The notes under the pieces are model-generated. The model did not search any database. It was not told the DNA's origin and saw only the letters and a list, made by a program, of their open reading frames with translations. 64,000 bases of DNA from Arthrobacter oryzae (GTDB taxonomy: Bacteria; Actinomycetota; Actinomycetes; Actinomycetales; Micrococcaceae). How positions within the stretch are numbered: the stretch's first letter is position 1; every line of letters begins with the position of its first letter. The position numbers were made by a program, and so were the translations under genes. Shown piece by piece: positions 41,522 through 49,769 of the stretch. The DNA is taken from contig NZ_JAUSSM010000016.1 of assembly GCF_030812315.1 (NCBI RefSeq), positions 1 through 64,000 on the forward strand, in the 5' to 3' direction.

Positions 41522-43051
41522 ATGAACGTACCTATTCTTCAAATGCGGGGAATCACCAAAACCTTTCCCGGGGTGAAAGCCCTCCAGGACGTCACCCTGG
41601 ACGTGAACCGCGGCGAGGTGCATGCCATCTGCGGTGAAAACGGCGCAGGAAAATCCACCCTCATGAAAGTCCTCTCCGGTGTGTACGCACACAACACCTT
41701 TGAGGGCGACATCCTCTTCGAGAACGAACCGTGCGACTTTTCCACCATCAGTGACAGCGAAAAGCGCGGCATCGTGATCATCCACCAGGAACTGGCGCTG
41801 AGCCCCTACCTGTCCATTGCCGAAAACATCTACCTCGGCAACGAACTGGCCAGGAACGGCTGGGTGGACTGGCGCAAGACGAACCTCGAAGCCGCCAAAC
41901 TGCTGGCGCGCGTCGGGCTGAGTGAAAACCCCGTGACCCCGATCCAGCACATCAGCGTCGGTAAGCAGCAGCTGGTCGAAATCGCCAAGGCGCTCTCGAA
42001 GGAAGTTAAGCTGCTCATTCTGGATGAGCCGACTGCGGCACTCAACGACGAGGACTCCGACCATCTCCTGGACCTCATCCTGCACCTGAAGGGCCAGGGC
42101 GTCACGAGCATCATCATAAGCCACAAGCTCAATGAAATCCGCAAGGTTGCCGATGCCGTGACCATCATCCGCGATGGCAAATCGATTGAGACCCTGCGGC
42201 TGGACCAAGGGCAGATCACCCAGGAACGCATAATCCGCGGCATGGTGGGCCGCGACCTCGAAAGCCTGTATCCGGACCGCACCCCCAGCATTGGCGAGGA
42301 GGTCCTCCGCATTGAAGACTGGACCGTGCAGCATCCCCAGGATCACAGCCGCACGGTGGTCCACAATGCCAGCCTGAACGTGCGGAAGGGCGAAGTCGTC
42401 GGGCTTGCCGGACTCATGGGCGCAGGCCGGACCGAACTGGCCATGAGCGTCTTCGGACGCACGTACGGACGGGCTGTTTCCGGCAAGGTGTACAAGTACG
42501 GCAAGGAAATCAGCACCGCTACCGTCTCCGATGCCATCCAGCACGGCATCGCGTATGCCACCGAGGACCGGAAGCACTACGGCCTGAACCTGATCGAAGA
42601 CATCAAGCGCAACATCTCGATGGCAGCCCTGCACAAGCTCGCCAAGCGCGGCTGGGTGGACAAGAACGAAGAAACCACCGTCGCCAACCGCTATCGGAAG
42701 AGCATGAACATCAAGGCCCCCTCCGTGGCAGCCATCACCGGAAAGCTTTCCGGCGGGAACCAGCAGAAAGTCGTGCTGAGCAAATGGATGTTCTCGGACC
42801 CTGACGTGCTTATCCTCGATGAACCAACCCGCGGCATCGATGTCGGGGCCAAGTTCGAGATCTACACGATCATCGCCCAGCTCGCTGCGGAGGGGAAGGC
42901 CGTGATCGTGATCTCCTCCGAGCTCCCGGAGCTCCTGGGCATCTGCGACAGGATCTATACCCTGTCCGCCGGTCACGTCACCGGCGAGGTTCCCATCGCC
43001 GAGGCCACCCAGGAATCCCTCATGCACTTCATGACCCAAGAGAAGGAATAG
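41522..43051 (+). CDS. gguA: Multiple monosaccharide ABC transporter, ATP-binding protein (two ATPase domains)
   Basis: 509 residues with duplicated ABC modules. Module 1: Walker A '[20 protein letters not shown]', signature region '[15 protein letters not shown]', Walker B '[11 protein letters not shown]'. Module 2: degenerate Walker A '[20 protein letters not shown]', signature '[15 protein letters not shown]', Walker B '[12 protein letters not shown]'. This asymmetry is typical of the sugar-importer MglA/GguA class. ATG at 41522 begins 100 bp after chvE; the ribosome site is weak (CGGGAAATCACC). Ends 5 bp before the permease. Confidence 0.95.
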   Translation: MNVPILQMRGITKTFPGVKALQDVTLDVNRGEVHAICGENGAGKSTLMKVLSGVYAHNTFEGDILFENEPCDFSTISDSEKRGIVIIHQELALSPYLSIAENIYLGNELARNGWVDWRKTNLEAAKLLARVGLSENPVTPIQHISVGKQQLVEIAKALSKEVKLLILDEPTAALNDEDSDHLLDLILHLKGQGVTSIIISHKLNEIRKVADAVTIIRDGKSIETLRLDQGQITQERIIRGMVGRDLESLYPDRTPSIGEEVLRIEDWTVQHPQDHSRTVVHNASLNVRKGEVVGLAGLMGAGRTELAMSVFGRTYGRAVSGKVYKYGKEISTATVSDAIQHGIAYATEDRKHYGLNLIEDIKRNISMAALHKLAKRGWVDKNEETTVANRYRKSMNIKAPSVAAITGKLSGGNQQKVVLSKWMFSDPDVLILDEPTRGIDVGAKFEIYTIIAQLAAEGKAVIVISSELPELLGICDRIYTLSAGHVTGEVPIAEATQESLMHFMTQEKE

Positions 43052-43056
43052 CGAAC

Positions 43057-44370
43057 ATGTCCGCCCTACGAGAATCACTTGGCTTCCTGACAAGCCGCCT
43101 CCGCCAGGTTGGCATCTTCGTCGCCCTGATCCTGATCGTCCTGCTTTTCCAGGTCCTCACTGACGGCATCCTGCTGCAGCCGCAGAACGTCACCAACCTG
43201 GTGGTCCAGAACAGCTACATCCTGATCCTGGCCATTGGCATGGTCATGGTCATCATCGCCGGCCACATCGACCTCTCCGTGGGGTCCATCGCCGGCTTCA
43301 TCGGCGCCGTGTCTGGTGTGATGATCGTCCACTGGGGCTGGGCCTGGTGGATCGCCATACCGGCCTGCCTGCTGGTCGGTGCCCTGGTGGGTGCCTGGCA
43401 GGGCTACTGGATTGCCTACGTGGGCATCCCCGCGTTCATCGTGACCCTCGCGGGCATGCTCATCTTCCGCGGATTGACCCTGATCACCCTGAAGAACCAG
43501 CAGATCACGCCGTTCCCGGCCGAACTGCGCGCCCTCGGCGGCGGCTTCCTGCCCGACATTTCCGGCGGCACCTCCGTCCTGGAATGGCTGACTGTCATCC
43601 TGGGCGTCGGAGGCACGGCGGCCATCCTGTTCCAGGCCATCAAGGAACGCCGGGTCCGCCGGAAGTTCAACCTCGAAAACGAACCCATGGCCTGGTTCGC
43701 CATCAAGACCGGGTTCATCGCGCTGCTGATGCTCAGCATCACGTTCCTGCTCGCCAGCTACCGGGGAACGCCGATCGTGCTGATCGTGCTGGCCGTCCTG
43801 GTCATTGTCTATTCGGCGCTCATGAACAACAGCATCTTCGGCCGCCACACGTACGCGATCGGCGGCAACCTGCATGCAGCCGAACTTTCCGGCATCAAGA
43901 CCAAGGCAGTGACCTTCCGGCTGTTCGTGAACATGGGTGTCCTGGCCGCACTGGCCGGCCTCGTCTTCACTGCCCGCCTGAACTCGGCCCAGCCGGCCGG
44001 CGGCACTGGCTTCGAGCTGGATTCCATCGCCGCCGCCTTTATCGGCGGCGCCGCGGTACAGGGCGGCATCGGCACCGTGGCCGGGGCCATGGTGGGCGGC
44101 CTGATCATGGGCGTGCTCAACAACGGCATGTCGATCCTCGGCCTCGGCACCGACTACCAGCAGCTCATCAAGGGCCTGGTGCTCCTCCTTGCCGTGGGCT
44201 TCGACATCTTCAACAAGAACCGCAGCAGCGGCGGCGGATCCGCCATCGGAAAGCGGTTCAAGCTCAAGACGACACCCCCTGCCGGTGCGGAAACCAAAGA
44301 ACCGGCCCAGGACCGTCCGGTGGCCGTGCCCGCCGGTACCCAGCAGAAGAGCGCCGTCCGCAACCCCTGA
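43057..44370 (+). CDS. gguB: Multiple monosaccharide ABC transporter, permease
   Basis: 437 residues, about ten membrane segments; 'ILILAIGMVMVIIAGHIDLS' and 'VGSIAGFIGAVSGVMIVHWG' are the BPD_transp_2 signature, with the coupling region 'AELSGIKTKAVTFRLFVNMG' and 'FIGGAAVQGGIGTVAGAMVG'. The ~50-residue C-terminal tail is hydrophilic, Pro/Ala/Lys-rich. It forms the membrane channel for the ChvE-like binding protein. Starts 5 bp after the ATPase stop. Confidence 0.95.
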   Translation: MSALRESLGFLTSRLRQVGIFVALILIVLLFQVLTDGILLQPQNVTNLVVQNSYILILAIGMVMVIIAGHIDLSVGSIAGFIGAVSGVMIVHWGWAWWIAIPACLLVGALVGAWQGYWIAYVGIPAFIVTLAGMLIFRGLTLITLKNQQITPFPAELRALGGGFLPDISGGTSVLEWLTVILGVGGTAAILFQAIKERRVRRKFNLENEPMAWFAIKTGFIALLMLSITFLLASYRGTPIVLIVLAVLVIVYSALMNNSIFGRHTYAIGGNLHAAELSGIKTKAVTFRLFVNMGVLAALAGLVFTARLNSAQPAGGTGFELDSIAAAFIGGAAVQGGIGTVAGAMVGGLIMGVLNNGMSILGLGTDYQQLIKGLVLLLAVGFDIFNKNRSSGGGSAIGKRFKLKTTPPAGAETKEPAQDRPVAVPAGTQQKSAVRNP

Positions 44371-44416
44371 GTCCGTCCACGGACGAAGCCCTACCCAGCC
44401 GGAAAGGACAGCCCGC

Positions 44417-44638
44417 ATGTCCCCGCCAATTGAGCAGATCGACGAAGCACCGGAAAACTGGCGGATGCTGATTGGCAGCTGGGTGGAACTGCGCCACGAG
44501 GGCCGGTTAGTCCGCACCGGCGAGGTGGAAGACGCCACGGCTGACTCAGCCGTGATGTGGCTGAAGTTCAACGGCAACCACGGCCGCCAGCTGGTGGCGG
44601 AGAGCGACGGCTACGAGATTCGCCGGATCGGCCGCTAG
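44417..44638 (+). CDS. Small hypothetical protein (73 aa) downstream of the sugar transporter
   Basis: Starts 46 bp after the permease stop with GGAAAGGA upstream. Sequence: acidic N-terminus, then a compact beta-like part 'GSWVELRHEGRLVRTGEVED', 'ADSAVMWLKFNGNHGRQLV' and 'GYEIRRIGR'. This looks like a small barrel domain; I do not recognise the family. A strong hairpin follows after 35 bp, so it is the last gene of the transcript. Confidence 0.68.
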   Translation: MSPPIEQIDEAPENWRMLIGSWVELRHEGRLVRTGEVEDATADSAVMWLKFNGNHGRQLVAESDGYEIRRIGR

Positions 44639-44673
44639 GCAGGATCAAAAGCAGGACCAACGGCATTGATCCG

Positions 44674-44723
44674 AAACGGGAGGCCGACGGCGGCAGTCAC
44701 GTGCCGCCGTCGGCCTCCCGTTT
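44674..44723. terminator. Perfect 22-bp hairpin, bidirectional terminator (copy 1)
   Basis: Arms 44674-44695 (aaacgggaggccgacggcgg..) and 44702-44723 pair without mismatch around gtcacg; the stem ends in AAA/TTT. It separates the plus-strand small gene from the convergent NYN gene. A near-identical copy lies at 45674, on the other side of the NYN gene. Confidence 0.85.
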
Positions 44724-44731
44724 GTGGTTCT

Positions 44732-45592
44732 TCAGGCCTTGGCGCCGGCTGTCGGCCTCGCGGACGGAGTGTTGGTCACCTTGAGCCCGCAGCCTTCTTC
44801 GGCAAACGCCGTCAGGGTCTTGTAACCGAAGGTCCGGTAAGTGACATCGGGCCAGCGGTCCCTCAGCATCTGGCCGAGGCGAGGCGCGTTCACCAGGCCG
44901 TTCACCCAAAGGGTGGGATCGTCCTTGAGGAAGGCGTGGACGCTTGCTTTGAAAAGTTCGAGTTGCGTGTGCTGGTCGGCGGCTGGATTCTTCTTGGTCG
45001 GCGCCTTGACCGGCGCCTTGATCGGTGCCTTCACCGACGCCGTCGTCGTCGGCTTCATCACAACCGCTGCTACGGGTGCGGCCGGAGGCGCGGGGATGTC
45101 GATGACATGGAAGTGGTCCGCCACGGATTGCAGCACTTTATTGACGACGCCAGCTTTAGGTTGCGAGGTGGTGGCCACCAGCGAACGCTTTCCGAGCGCG
45201 TGCAGGCGGCGGATGAGCGGAACGAAGTCGCCGTCGCCGCTGACGATCACGAAGAGTTCTATCCAGGGCATGTCCGTGGCGACTGCCAGGGCATCAACCA
45301 CCAGTTCGATGTCGGCGGCGTTCTTGGCGCTGTTCCCGAAGGAAAAGACCTGGACGGGTTCGATGTTGTTGGCCAGAAGCTGGCTCCGGTATCCGGTCAT
45401 CTCGGGGTGCGCCCAGTTGGCGTAGGCACGCGCTATGGCCGTGTCACCGCCCAGCCCGCTATTCCCGGCTGCCTCCTTGATATCACGCACGATCTTGGCC
45501 AGCGGCACGGAGGTGACATCGTTCCTGTACCCGCCAAAGAGATTTTCCATATCAAGGAAAATGGCCACATTCCGTCGTTGCGACCCAGCCAC
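44732..45592 (-). CDS. NYN domain (PIN-like) protein with C-terminal OST-HTH/LOTUS-like domain
   Basis: 286 residues. The NYN nuclease fold opens with 'NVAIFLDMENLFGGYRND' (first catalytic Asp), followed by 'ARAYANWAHPEMTGYRSQLL', 'KNAADIELVVDALAVATDMP' and 'LFVIVSGDGDFVPLIRRLHA' (acidic active-site residues). A Lys/Pro/Ala linker with 'APIKAPVKAPTKK' repeats leads to a C-terminal helical domain 'LFKASVHAFLKDDPTLWVNG...GYKTLTAFAEE' resembling OST-HTH RNA-binding modules. Likely an RNA-processing or decay enzyme. GTG start, GGAGG 8 nt upstream. Flanked on both sides by copies of one hairpin. Confidence 0.83.
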   Translation of the reverse strand: MAGSQRRNVAIFLDMENLFGGYRNDVTSVPLAKIVRDIKEAAGNSGLGGDTAIARAYANWAHPEMTGYRSQLLANNIEPVQVFSFGNSAKNAADIELVVDALAVATDMPWIELFVIVSGDGDFVPLIRRLHALGKRSLVATTSQPKAGVVNKVLQSVADHFHVIDIPAPPAAPVAAVVMKPTTTASVKAPIKAPVKAPTKKNPAADQHTQLELFKASVHAFLKDDPTLWVNGLVNAPRLGQMLRDRWPDVTYRTFGYKTLTAFAEEGCGLKVTNTPSARPTAGAKA

Positions 45593-45673
45593 GTGACCGT
45601 CCTCCCCCAGCGAATAGTAAGCAGATCCTATCCCCCGCCGCGGCCGATCTTGCCCGGACGCGCAATGACAGCG

Positions 45674-45723
45674 AACGGGAGGCCGACGGCGGCAGTCACG
45701 TGCCGCCGTCCGCCTCCCTGTTT
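45674..45723. terminator. Second copy of the hairpin flanking the NYN gene
   Basis: Shares 37 consecutive bases with copy 1 (45674-45710 versus 44675-44711), including both stem arms' core and the loop, but the distal arm carries a c for g change and a small indel, so the stem has a mismatch. It follows the minus-strand aldo/keto reductase stop by 33 bp and can terminate that operon. Confidence 0.8.
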
Positions 45724-45755
45724 CAGTGGTTCCGCCGCAGTGGTCCCGGTGCTGC

Positions 45756-46787
45756 TTAGCGGCCGCCCTCGATCTTCCGGCTGCGCTGTTCCTGTGCCAT
45801 CGGACCATACGGGTACACGCCCACGTGCGGCTGGCTGATGTCGGTCAGCCGCCTGGTTTCGTCCTCCGACAGCTGCAGGTCCGCCGCGGCAAGGTTATCC
45901 GCCAGCTGCTCCGTGGTGCGGGCTCCGAGGATCACGGACGTGACAGCAGGGCGGTCCGCCAGCCAGGCCAGCGCAACCTGCGAGGCACTCACGCCGTGGT
46001 CTGCCGCGATCTTCTCCACGGTTCCGATGACCTCCCAGGTCCGCGGATTGTCGTTGCGGGCCTGCCAGGCTTCCATGCCGCGTTTGGGATTCTCGCCGAG
46101 CCGGGTGGCGCCTGCCGGCGCCTCGTCGCGCTTGTACTTGCCGGAGAGCCAGCCGCCGCCAAGCGGCGACCACGGCAGCAGGCCGATGCCGGCGTCCAGG
46201 GCGGCGGGAACAATCTCCGATTCAATGTCGCGGACCAGCAGGCTGTATTGCGGCTGCAGGGTAACCGGTGCGCTCCAGCCGTGGGCCTTGGCGACGTGCA
46301 CCGCCTTGGTCAGCTGCCAGCCCAGGAAATTGGAGAAGCCGTAGTAGGCAATCTTGCCGCTGCTGACCGAGTCGTGCAGGAACCGCAGCGTCTCCTCCAG
46401 CGGCGTGATGGGATCCCAGGCGTGCATCTGGTACAGGTCAATCTGTTCGACGCCGAGGCGGCGCAGCGAATCGTCCAGGGCACGCGTCAGGTGCCGCCGG
46501 GAGGTTCCGACGTCGTTCGGGGCCTGGCCCATGGGGAATCGGCCCTTGGTAGCCAGGACGGCACGGTCCCGGACCTCGGCACGGGCGGCCAGCCAGCGGC
46601 CGATAATCTGTTCCGAGACACCCTGGCTGTAGACGTCCGCGGTGTCGATGAAGTTGCCGCCAGCTGCAAAGTAGTCATCAAGGATGGCGAAGGACGTGTC
46701 CTCAGTGGCTTCAGCGCCGAACGTCATGGTGCCCAGCGCGTAGTTGGATACGACGGCGCCGCTGTTCCCTAGTGTGCGGTATTCCAT
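45756..46787 (-). CDS. Aldo/keto reductase
   Basis: 343 residues. 'LGNSGAVVSNYALGTMTFGA', catalytic region 'NFIDTADVYSQGVSEQIIGR', Lys in 'VLATKGRFPMG', His in 'IDLYQMHAWDPITPLEETLR', cofactor end 'SVILGARTTEQLADNLAAAD'. Belongs to the AKR11/12-like NADPH-dependent group. ATG after GAGGAG. It starts 8 bp after the sugar-nucleotide-type dehydrogenase gene, suggesting a two-gene operon for a sugar or sugar acid. Confidence 0.92.
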   Translation of the reverse strand: MEYRTLGNSGAVVSNYALGTMTFGAEATEDTSFAILDDYFAAGGNFIDTADVYSQGVSEQIIGRWLAARAEVRDRAVLATKGRFPMGQAPNDVGTSRRHLTRALDDSLRRLGVEQIDLYQMHAWDPITPLEETLRFLHDSVSSGKIAYYGFSNFLGWQLTKAVHVAKAHGWSAPVTLQPQYSLLVRDIESEIVPAALDAGIGLLPWSPLGGGWLSGKYKRDEAPAGATRLGENPKRGMEAWQARNDNPRTWEVIGTVEKIAADHGVSASQVALAWLADRPAVTSVILGARTTEQLADNLAAADLQLSEDETRRLTDISQPHVGVYPYGPMAQEQRSRKIEGGR

Positions 46788-46795
46788 AGTGCTCC

Positions 46796-47668
46796 TCAGT
46801 CCTCGGTGGGGGTGGTGCGGTTCGGGTGGTAACTGCGCCAGCTGTGCTCGGGGGCGTAGCCCAGGAGCCGTTTGGCCTTGTCGATGGACAGCATGGTCTC
46901 GTGTTCGCCAAGCTCCCTGGTCACCTTGACGCCGGGAAAAACTTCCGCGGCAAGGCTGGCGCTGGACCGACTCATGACCGTGTCCTCGTTGGCAATGATG
47001 AATGCCTCGAACCCTGGCTGGCCGTTCTCCAGCGCCCGCGCCACGGCCTGGGCACCGTCGCGGCCGTCGATGTAGCCCCACAGGTTCCACTTCCGCAGCG
47101 TGGCGTCAGAGTCGAAGGACGGAAAGTCCTCGTAGTCCTCAGGGTCCATGACATTGGAGAACCGCAGTCCCACAATGCTCAGTTCCGGGTCCCAGCGGGT
47201 CAGTTGGATGGCCATCTGCTCCTCCAGGTGTTTGACGAGCGAATATGTGCTCTCCGGCCGGGCCGGGTAGTCCTCATCCACCGGGATGTAGGGCGGCTCG
47301 ACGTCGAACGGCAACCCCAGGACCGTCTCGCTGGAGGCGTAGACAATCTTCTTGATCCCGGCGCGACGCGCGGCCTGGAAGACGTTGTAAGTGGCCAGCA
47401 TGTTGTTCTCGAAGGTGGCCGCGTCCGGCGCAAGCCCGGGTGCCGGAATGGCACCCAGGTGCACTACGGCGTCGAAGCCCTGGTGGCGGTCATCGAGGCC
47501 AAGGATGACGTCCAGCACCTGGCCGTAGTTGCGCAGGTCCACTTCGGTGAAGCCGCGGCCCCTGGTGCCCGATCGGTCCAGGTTCAGGACGTCGTGGCCG
47601 TCTGCAACGAGCCTGCGGACCACGCTTCTGCCCAGCTTTCCGCTTCCTCCGGTAACAGCAACTCTCAT
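46796..47668 (-). CDS. NAD-dependent epimerase/dehydratase family (extended SDR) protein
   Basis: 290 residues. N-terminal nucleotide loop 'VAVTGGSGKLGRSVVRRL', the 'VVHLGAIPAPG' strand, 'YASSETVLG' and the catalytic Tyr-x-x-x-Lys in 'STYSLVKHLEEQM'. Similar to uronate/hexose dehydrogenases and UDP-glucose epimerase-like enzymes. First gene of a pair with the aldo/keto reductase. Its exact substrate cannot be read from sequence. Confidence 0.88.
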   Translation of the reverse strand: MRVAVTGGSGKLGRSVVRRLVADGHDVLNLDRSGTRGRGFTEVDLRNYGQVLDVILGLDDRHQGFDAVVHLGAIPAPGLAPDAATFENNMLATYNVFQAARRAGIKKIVYASSETVLGLPFDVEPPYIPVDEDYPARPESTYSLVKHLEEQMAIQLTRWDPELSIVGLRFSNVMDPEDYEDFPSFDSDATLRKWNLWGYIDGRDGAQAVARALENGQPGFEAFIIANEDTVMSRSSASLAAEVFPGVKVTRELGEHETMLSIDKAKRLLGYAPEHSWRSYHPNRTTPTED

Positions 47669-47851
47669 CAGGAACTCCTCTGGGTTGTTGGCGGCAGCGG
47701 AGCCTCTTTGGTCTCTGGCACCGCTGTCGTCATCCCACCCTAGGGGCGCTGCGGCACGCGCGCAGCCCTTTTGGCTGGTCCTCTGAGTCCTAGGAAGGAG
47801 CGGCCCTGCCTGCCAGCGACCTCAGCTGGCCGAAGCAGGCGAAGTGGGCCC

Positions 47852-48169
47852 TTAGATGTGCTGCGACTGGCCTGGCAGGCCGAGGCTCGGGCGTCCGAAC
47901 GGAAGCCTGCTCGACCCCATGCCCAGGGAGGCGTAGTAACCACCGGCCACCATCACTGCGAAACCGGAGACGCCTAGATACAGCAGCTGCAGGGCGGCAC
48001 CTGCGATCACCAAGAGGAAGCCGCAGATCACGCAAACCGCACCAAGGACCATCCTGCGCATCAATAAACGCGGCCGGCCTTCCATACGCGCGGCGAATCT
48101 CGGATCATCCTCGAGAAGCGACTCTTCGATCTGCCTGAGGACGTCCCTTTCATGTTCAGAAAGCGGCAT
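47852..48169 (-). CDS. DUF3040 family membrane protein
   Basis: 105 residues with the family signature 'MPLSEHERDVLRQIEESLLE' and 'DDPRFAARM', then two membrane helices ('MVLGAVCVICGFLLVIAGAA', 'LGVSGFAVMVAGGYYASLGM'). Found only in actinobacteria, often in cell-division or stress contexts; function unknown. ATG with a strong GGAGGTAAC site. Alone on its strand. Confidence 0.9.
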   Translation of the reverse strand: MPLSEHERDVLRQIEESLLEDDPRFAARMEGRPRLLMRRMVLGAVCVICGFLLVIAGAALQLLYLGVSGFAVMVAGGYYASLGMGSSRLPFGRPSLGLPGQSQHI

Positions 48170-48370
48170 TGTTACCTCCGAACTGGATTGATATTAAGGA
48201 TCGTCCACTCTGCCGCTATGTCAATAGAGCCAAAAGACATGGACGAAAGACGGTGGCTTTGGACCTCCCTTGTTCAGTGACTTTGTGCCCTAATCCCGCT
48301 TGGTGTCCAAGCCCTAACCTGAATTCATGAGCGCGGTGAGCACCGCGCGCCACGTCCCGGGAGCATCGTC

Positions 48371-49060
48371 ATGAAAGCCGCAACGGCGAGCATCATCGCA
48401 GGAGGAGTCCTGCTGCTGGCCGGCGTCCTGCTGTTGCTGGAGTCGCTGGGTGTGCTCGATTCCGGAGCGCTGGTGTGGCCGTTTATTTTTGGCACGGCCG
48501 GCGCCGCCTTCCTGGCGGTATTTTCCAGGAGCCGCGCCAATTGGTGGACCGCCATCCCGGGCTTTATCCTGCTGGGGCTGGCCGCGGTCATCATTGCCAC
48601 CGAGCTGTGGCCCGGATCAGCGGGCGACTGGCCGGGCTGGTTGTTCTTCCTGTTTATCGCCGCCGGCTTTGCGGCTGTTTACTTCCGGGAGCAGGACAAC
48701 TGGTGGGCGCTGATTCCCTGCGGCGTGATGCTCACGCTGGCCCTGGTGGTTGCCCTGCCGCCCGGGCTGGACGGAACACCGGTGGCGGCAGTGCTGTTCC
48801 TGGGTCTCGCCGCGACGTTCGCCACGCTGGCCGCCACGCCGGAGCGGATGAAATGGCCCTTGATCCCGGCCGCGGTGCTTGCCGTCCTTGGTCTGTCCTT
48901 AGCCATCCAGTCCACGGTGACCTTCGGCGCCATGGACTACATCACTGCCCTCGTCCCGCTGGTGGCTGGCCTCTACCTGTTGTATTACGCCTTCCACAGC
49001 CGCCGGCAACCCGCACACGGGCAGGGCCGTTACCGATCCCATGAAACAAGGACTGGGTGA
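48371..49060 (+). CDS. Polytopic membrane protein of unknown function
   Basis: 229 residues, about eight short hydrophobic segments in pairs: 'ASIIAGGVLLLAGVLLLLES', 'PFIFGTAGAAFLAVF', 'AIPGFILLGLAAVIIATELW', 'GWLFFLFIAAGFAAVYF' and so on. Repeated 'W(W)xxIPxxxL' pattern ('NWWTAIPGFILLG', 'NWWALIPCGVMLT', 'MKWPLIPAAVLAV') suggests internal duplication. The TGA stop overlaps the ATG of the response-regulator gene (TGATG), so the two are translationally coupled; a sensory or stress-envelope role is inferred. Confidence 0.8.
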   Translation: MKAATASIIAGGVLLLAGVLLLLESLGVLDSGALVWPFIFGTAGAAFLAVFSRSRANWWTAIPGFILLGLAAVIIATELWPGSAGDWPGWLFFLFIAAGFAAVYFREQDNWWALIPCGVMLTLALVVALPPGLDGTPVAAVLFLGLAATFATLAATPERMKWPLIPAAVLAVLGLSLAIQSTVTFGAMDYITALVPLVAGLYLLYYAFHSRRQPAHGQGRYRSHETRTG

Positions 49061-49698
49061 TGCTCACAGTGGCCACCGACCCAGCACACGGGGACAACGT
49101 TGTTGGGGGAACGCGGGTGTATATCCTCGACAGCCATGCCCTCGTCCGGCTGGGGCTCCGGGAGCTCCTGGAAGAGGCGCATTTCGTGGTGGTCGGCGAG
49201 AGTGGCTCGGCCGCCGAGGCAAGCCTACGGATCCCGGCACTGAACCCCGATCTGGTGGTGATCGGAGCCCATCTGCCGGAGGGTACCGGCATCGAGGTGT
49301 GCCGGGAAATCCTCTCCGACAACGCGCCACTCCGGTGCCTGCTGCTCAGCAGTTACGACGACGACCATGCCCTGGGCGGTGCGGTGTTGGCCGGGGCGGC
49401 CGGCTATGTGCTGCGGCAACTGCCCGGAACCGCCCTTATCGAGGGAATCCGCAGGGTAGCCACCGGGGAATCCTTGCTGGCGCCAGGGGCCAAACGCAGA
49501 GTCATGGAGGGCCTGTACCAGGCCCAGGCGGAGCGCAGTAATAGCGGCCTGAGCTCGCACGAGCTGACGGTCCTCGCCCTGATGGGCCAGGGCCTGACCA
49601 ACCGCGAGATCAGCGAGGAAACCCGCTTTGCCCGGGCCGCGGTGAAGATGCACGTGGCCGGAATCCTGGTGAAGCTGGGCTTCGAATTGCGCAGCTAG
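49060..49698 (+). CDS. NarL-type response regulator with atypical receiver lacking the phospho-acceptor Asp
   Basis: 212 residues. Receiver fold 'RVYILDSHALVRLGLRELLE' to about residue 135, then a LuxR/NarL helix-turn-helix 'LSSHELTVLALMGQGLTNRE' and 'VKMHVAGILVKLGF'. The position of the usual phosphorylated Asp (PD-x-x-LLD-x-x-LP) reads 'PDLVVIGAHLP', Gly69 in place of Asp; the conserved Lys is Arg in 'YVLRQLPG'. Output is therefore unlikely to depend on standard phosphotransfer. AAGGA lies 7 nt before the ATG. Convergent with a DevS-like kinase gene that would be its natural partner. Confidence 0.87.
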   Translation: MLTVATDPAHGDNVVGGTRVYILDSHALVRLGLRELLEEAHFVVVGESGSAAEASLRIPALNPDLVVIGAHLPEGTGIEVCREILSDNAPLRCLLLSSYDDDHALGGAVLAGAAGYVLRQLPGTALIEGIRRVATGESLLAPGAKRRVMEGLYQAQAERSNSGLSSHELTVLALMGQGLTNREISEETRFARAAVKMHVAGILVKLGFELRS

Positions 49699-49769
49699 GC
49701 TCTTGCCCGGGGCAGCACGCCCCTTGGGTCAGCACGCCGGCGCCTTCCCGGGTCACGGCGCATTCCCGG

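Noticed and set aside
41414-43093. 559-codon open frame on the minus strand over gguA
   Set aside because: Antisense shadow of a gene with perfect ABC motifs; no ribosome site or domain.
43075-44577. 500-codon minus-strand frame over gguB, and similar frames over the urate permease (16092-17393) and the MalF-like permease (57800-58960)
   Set aside because: Gln/His/Asp-rich translations are the usual antisense of hydrophobic membrane genes in GC-rich DNA.
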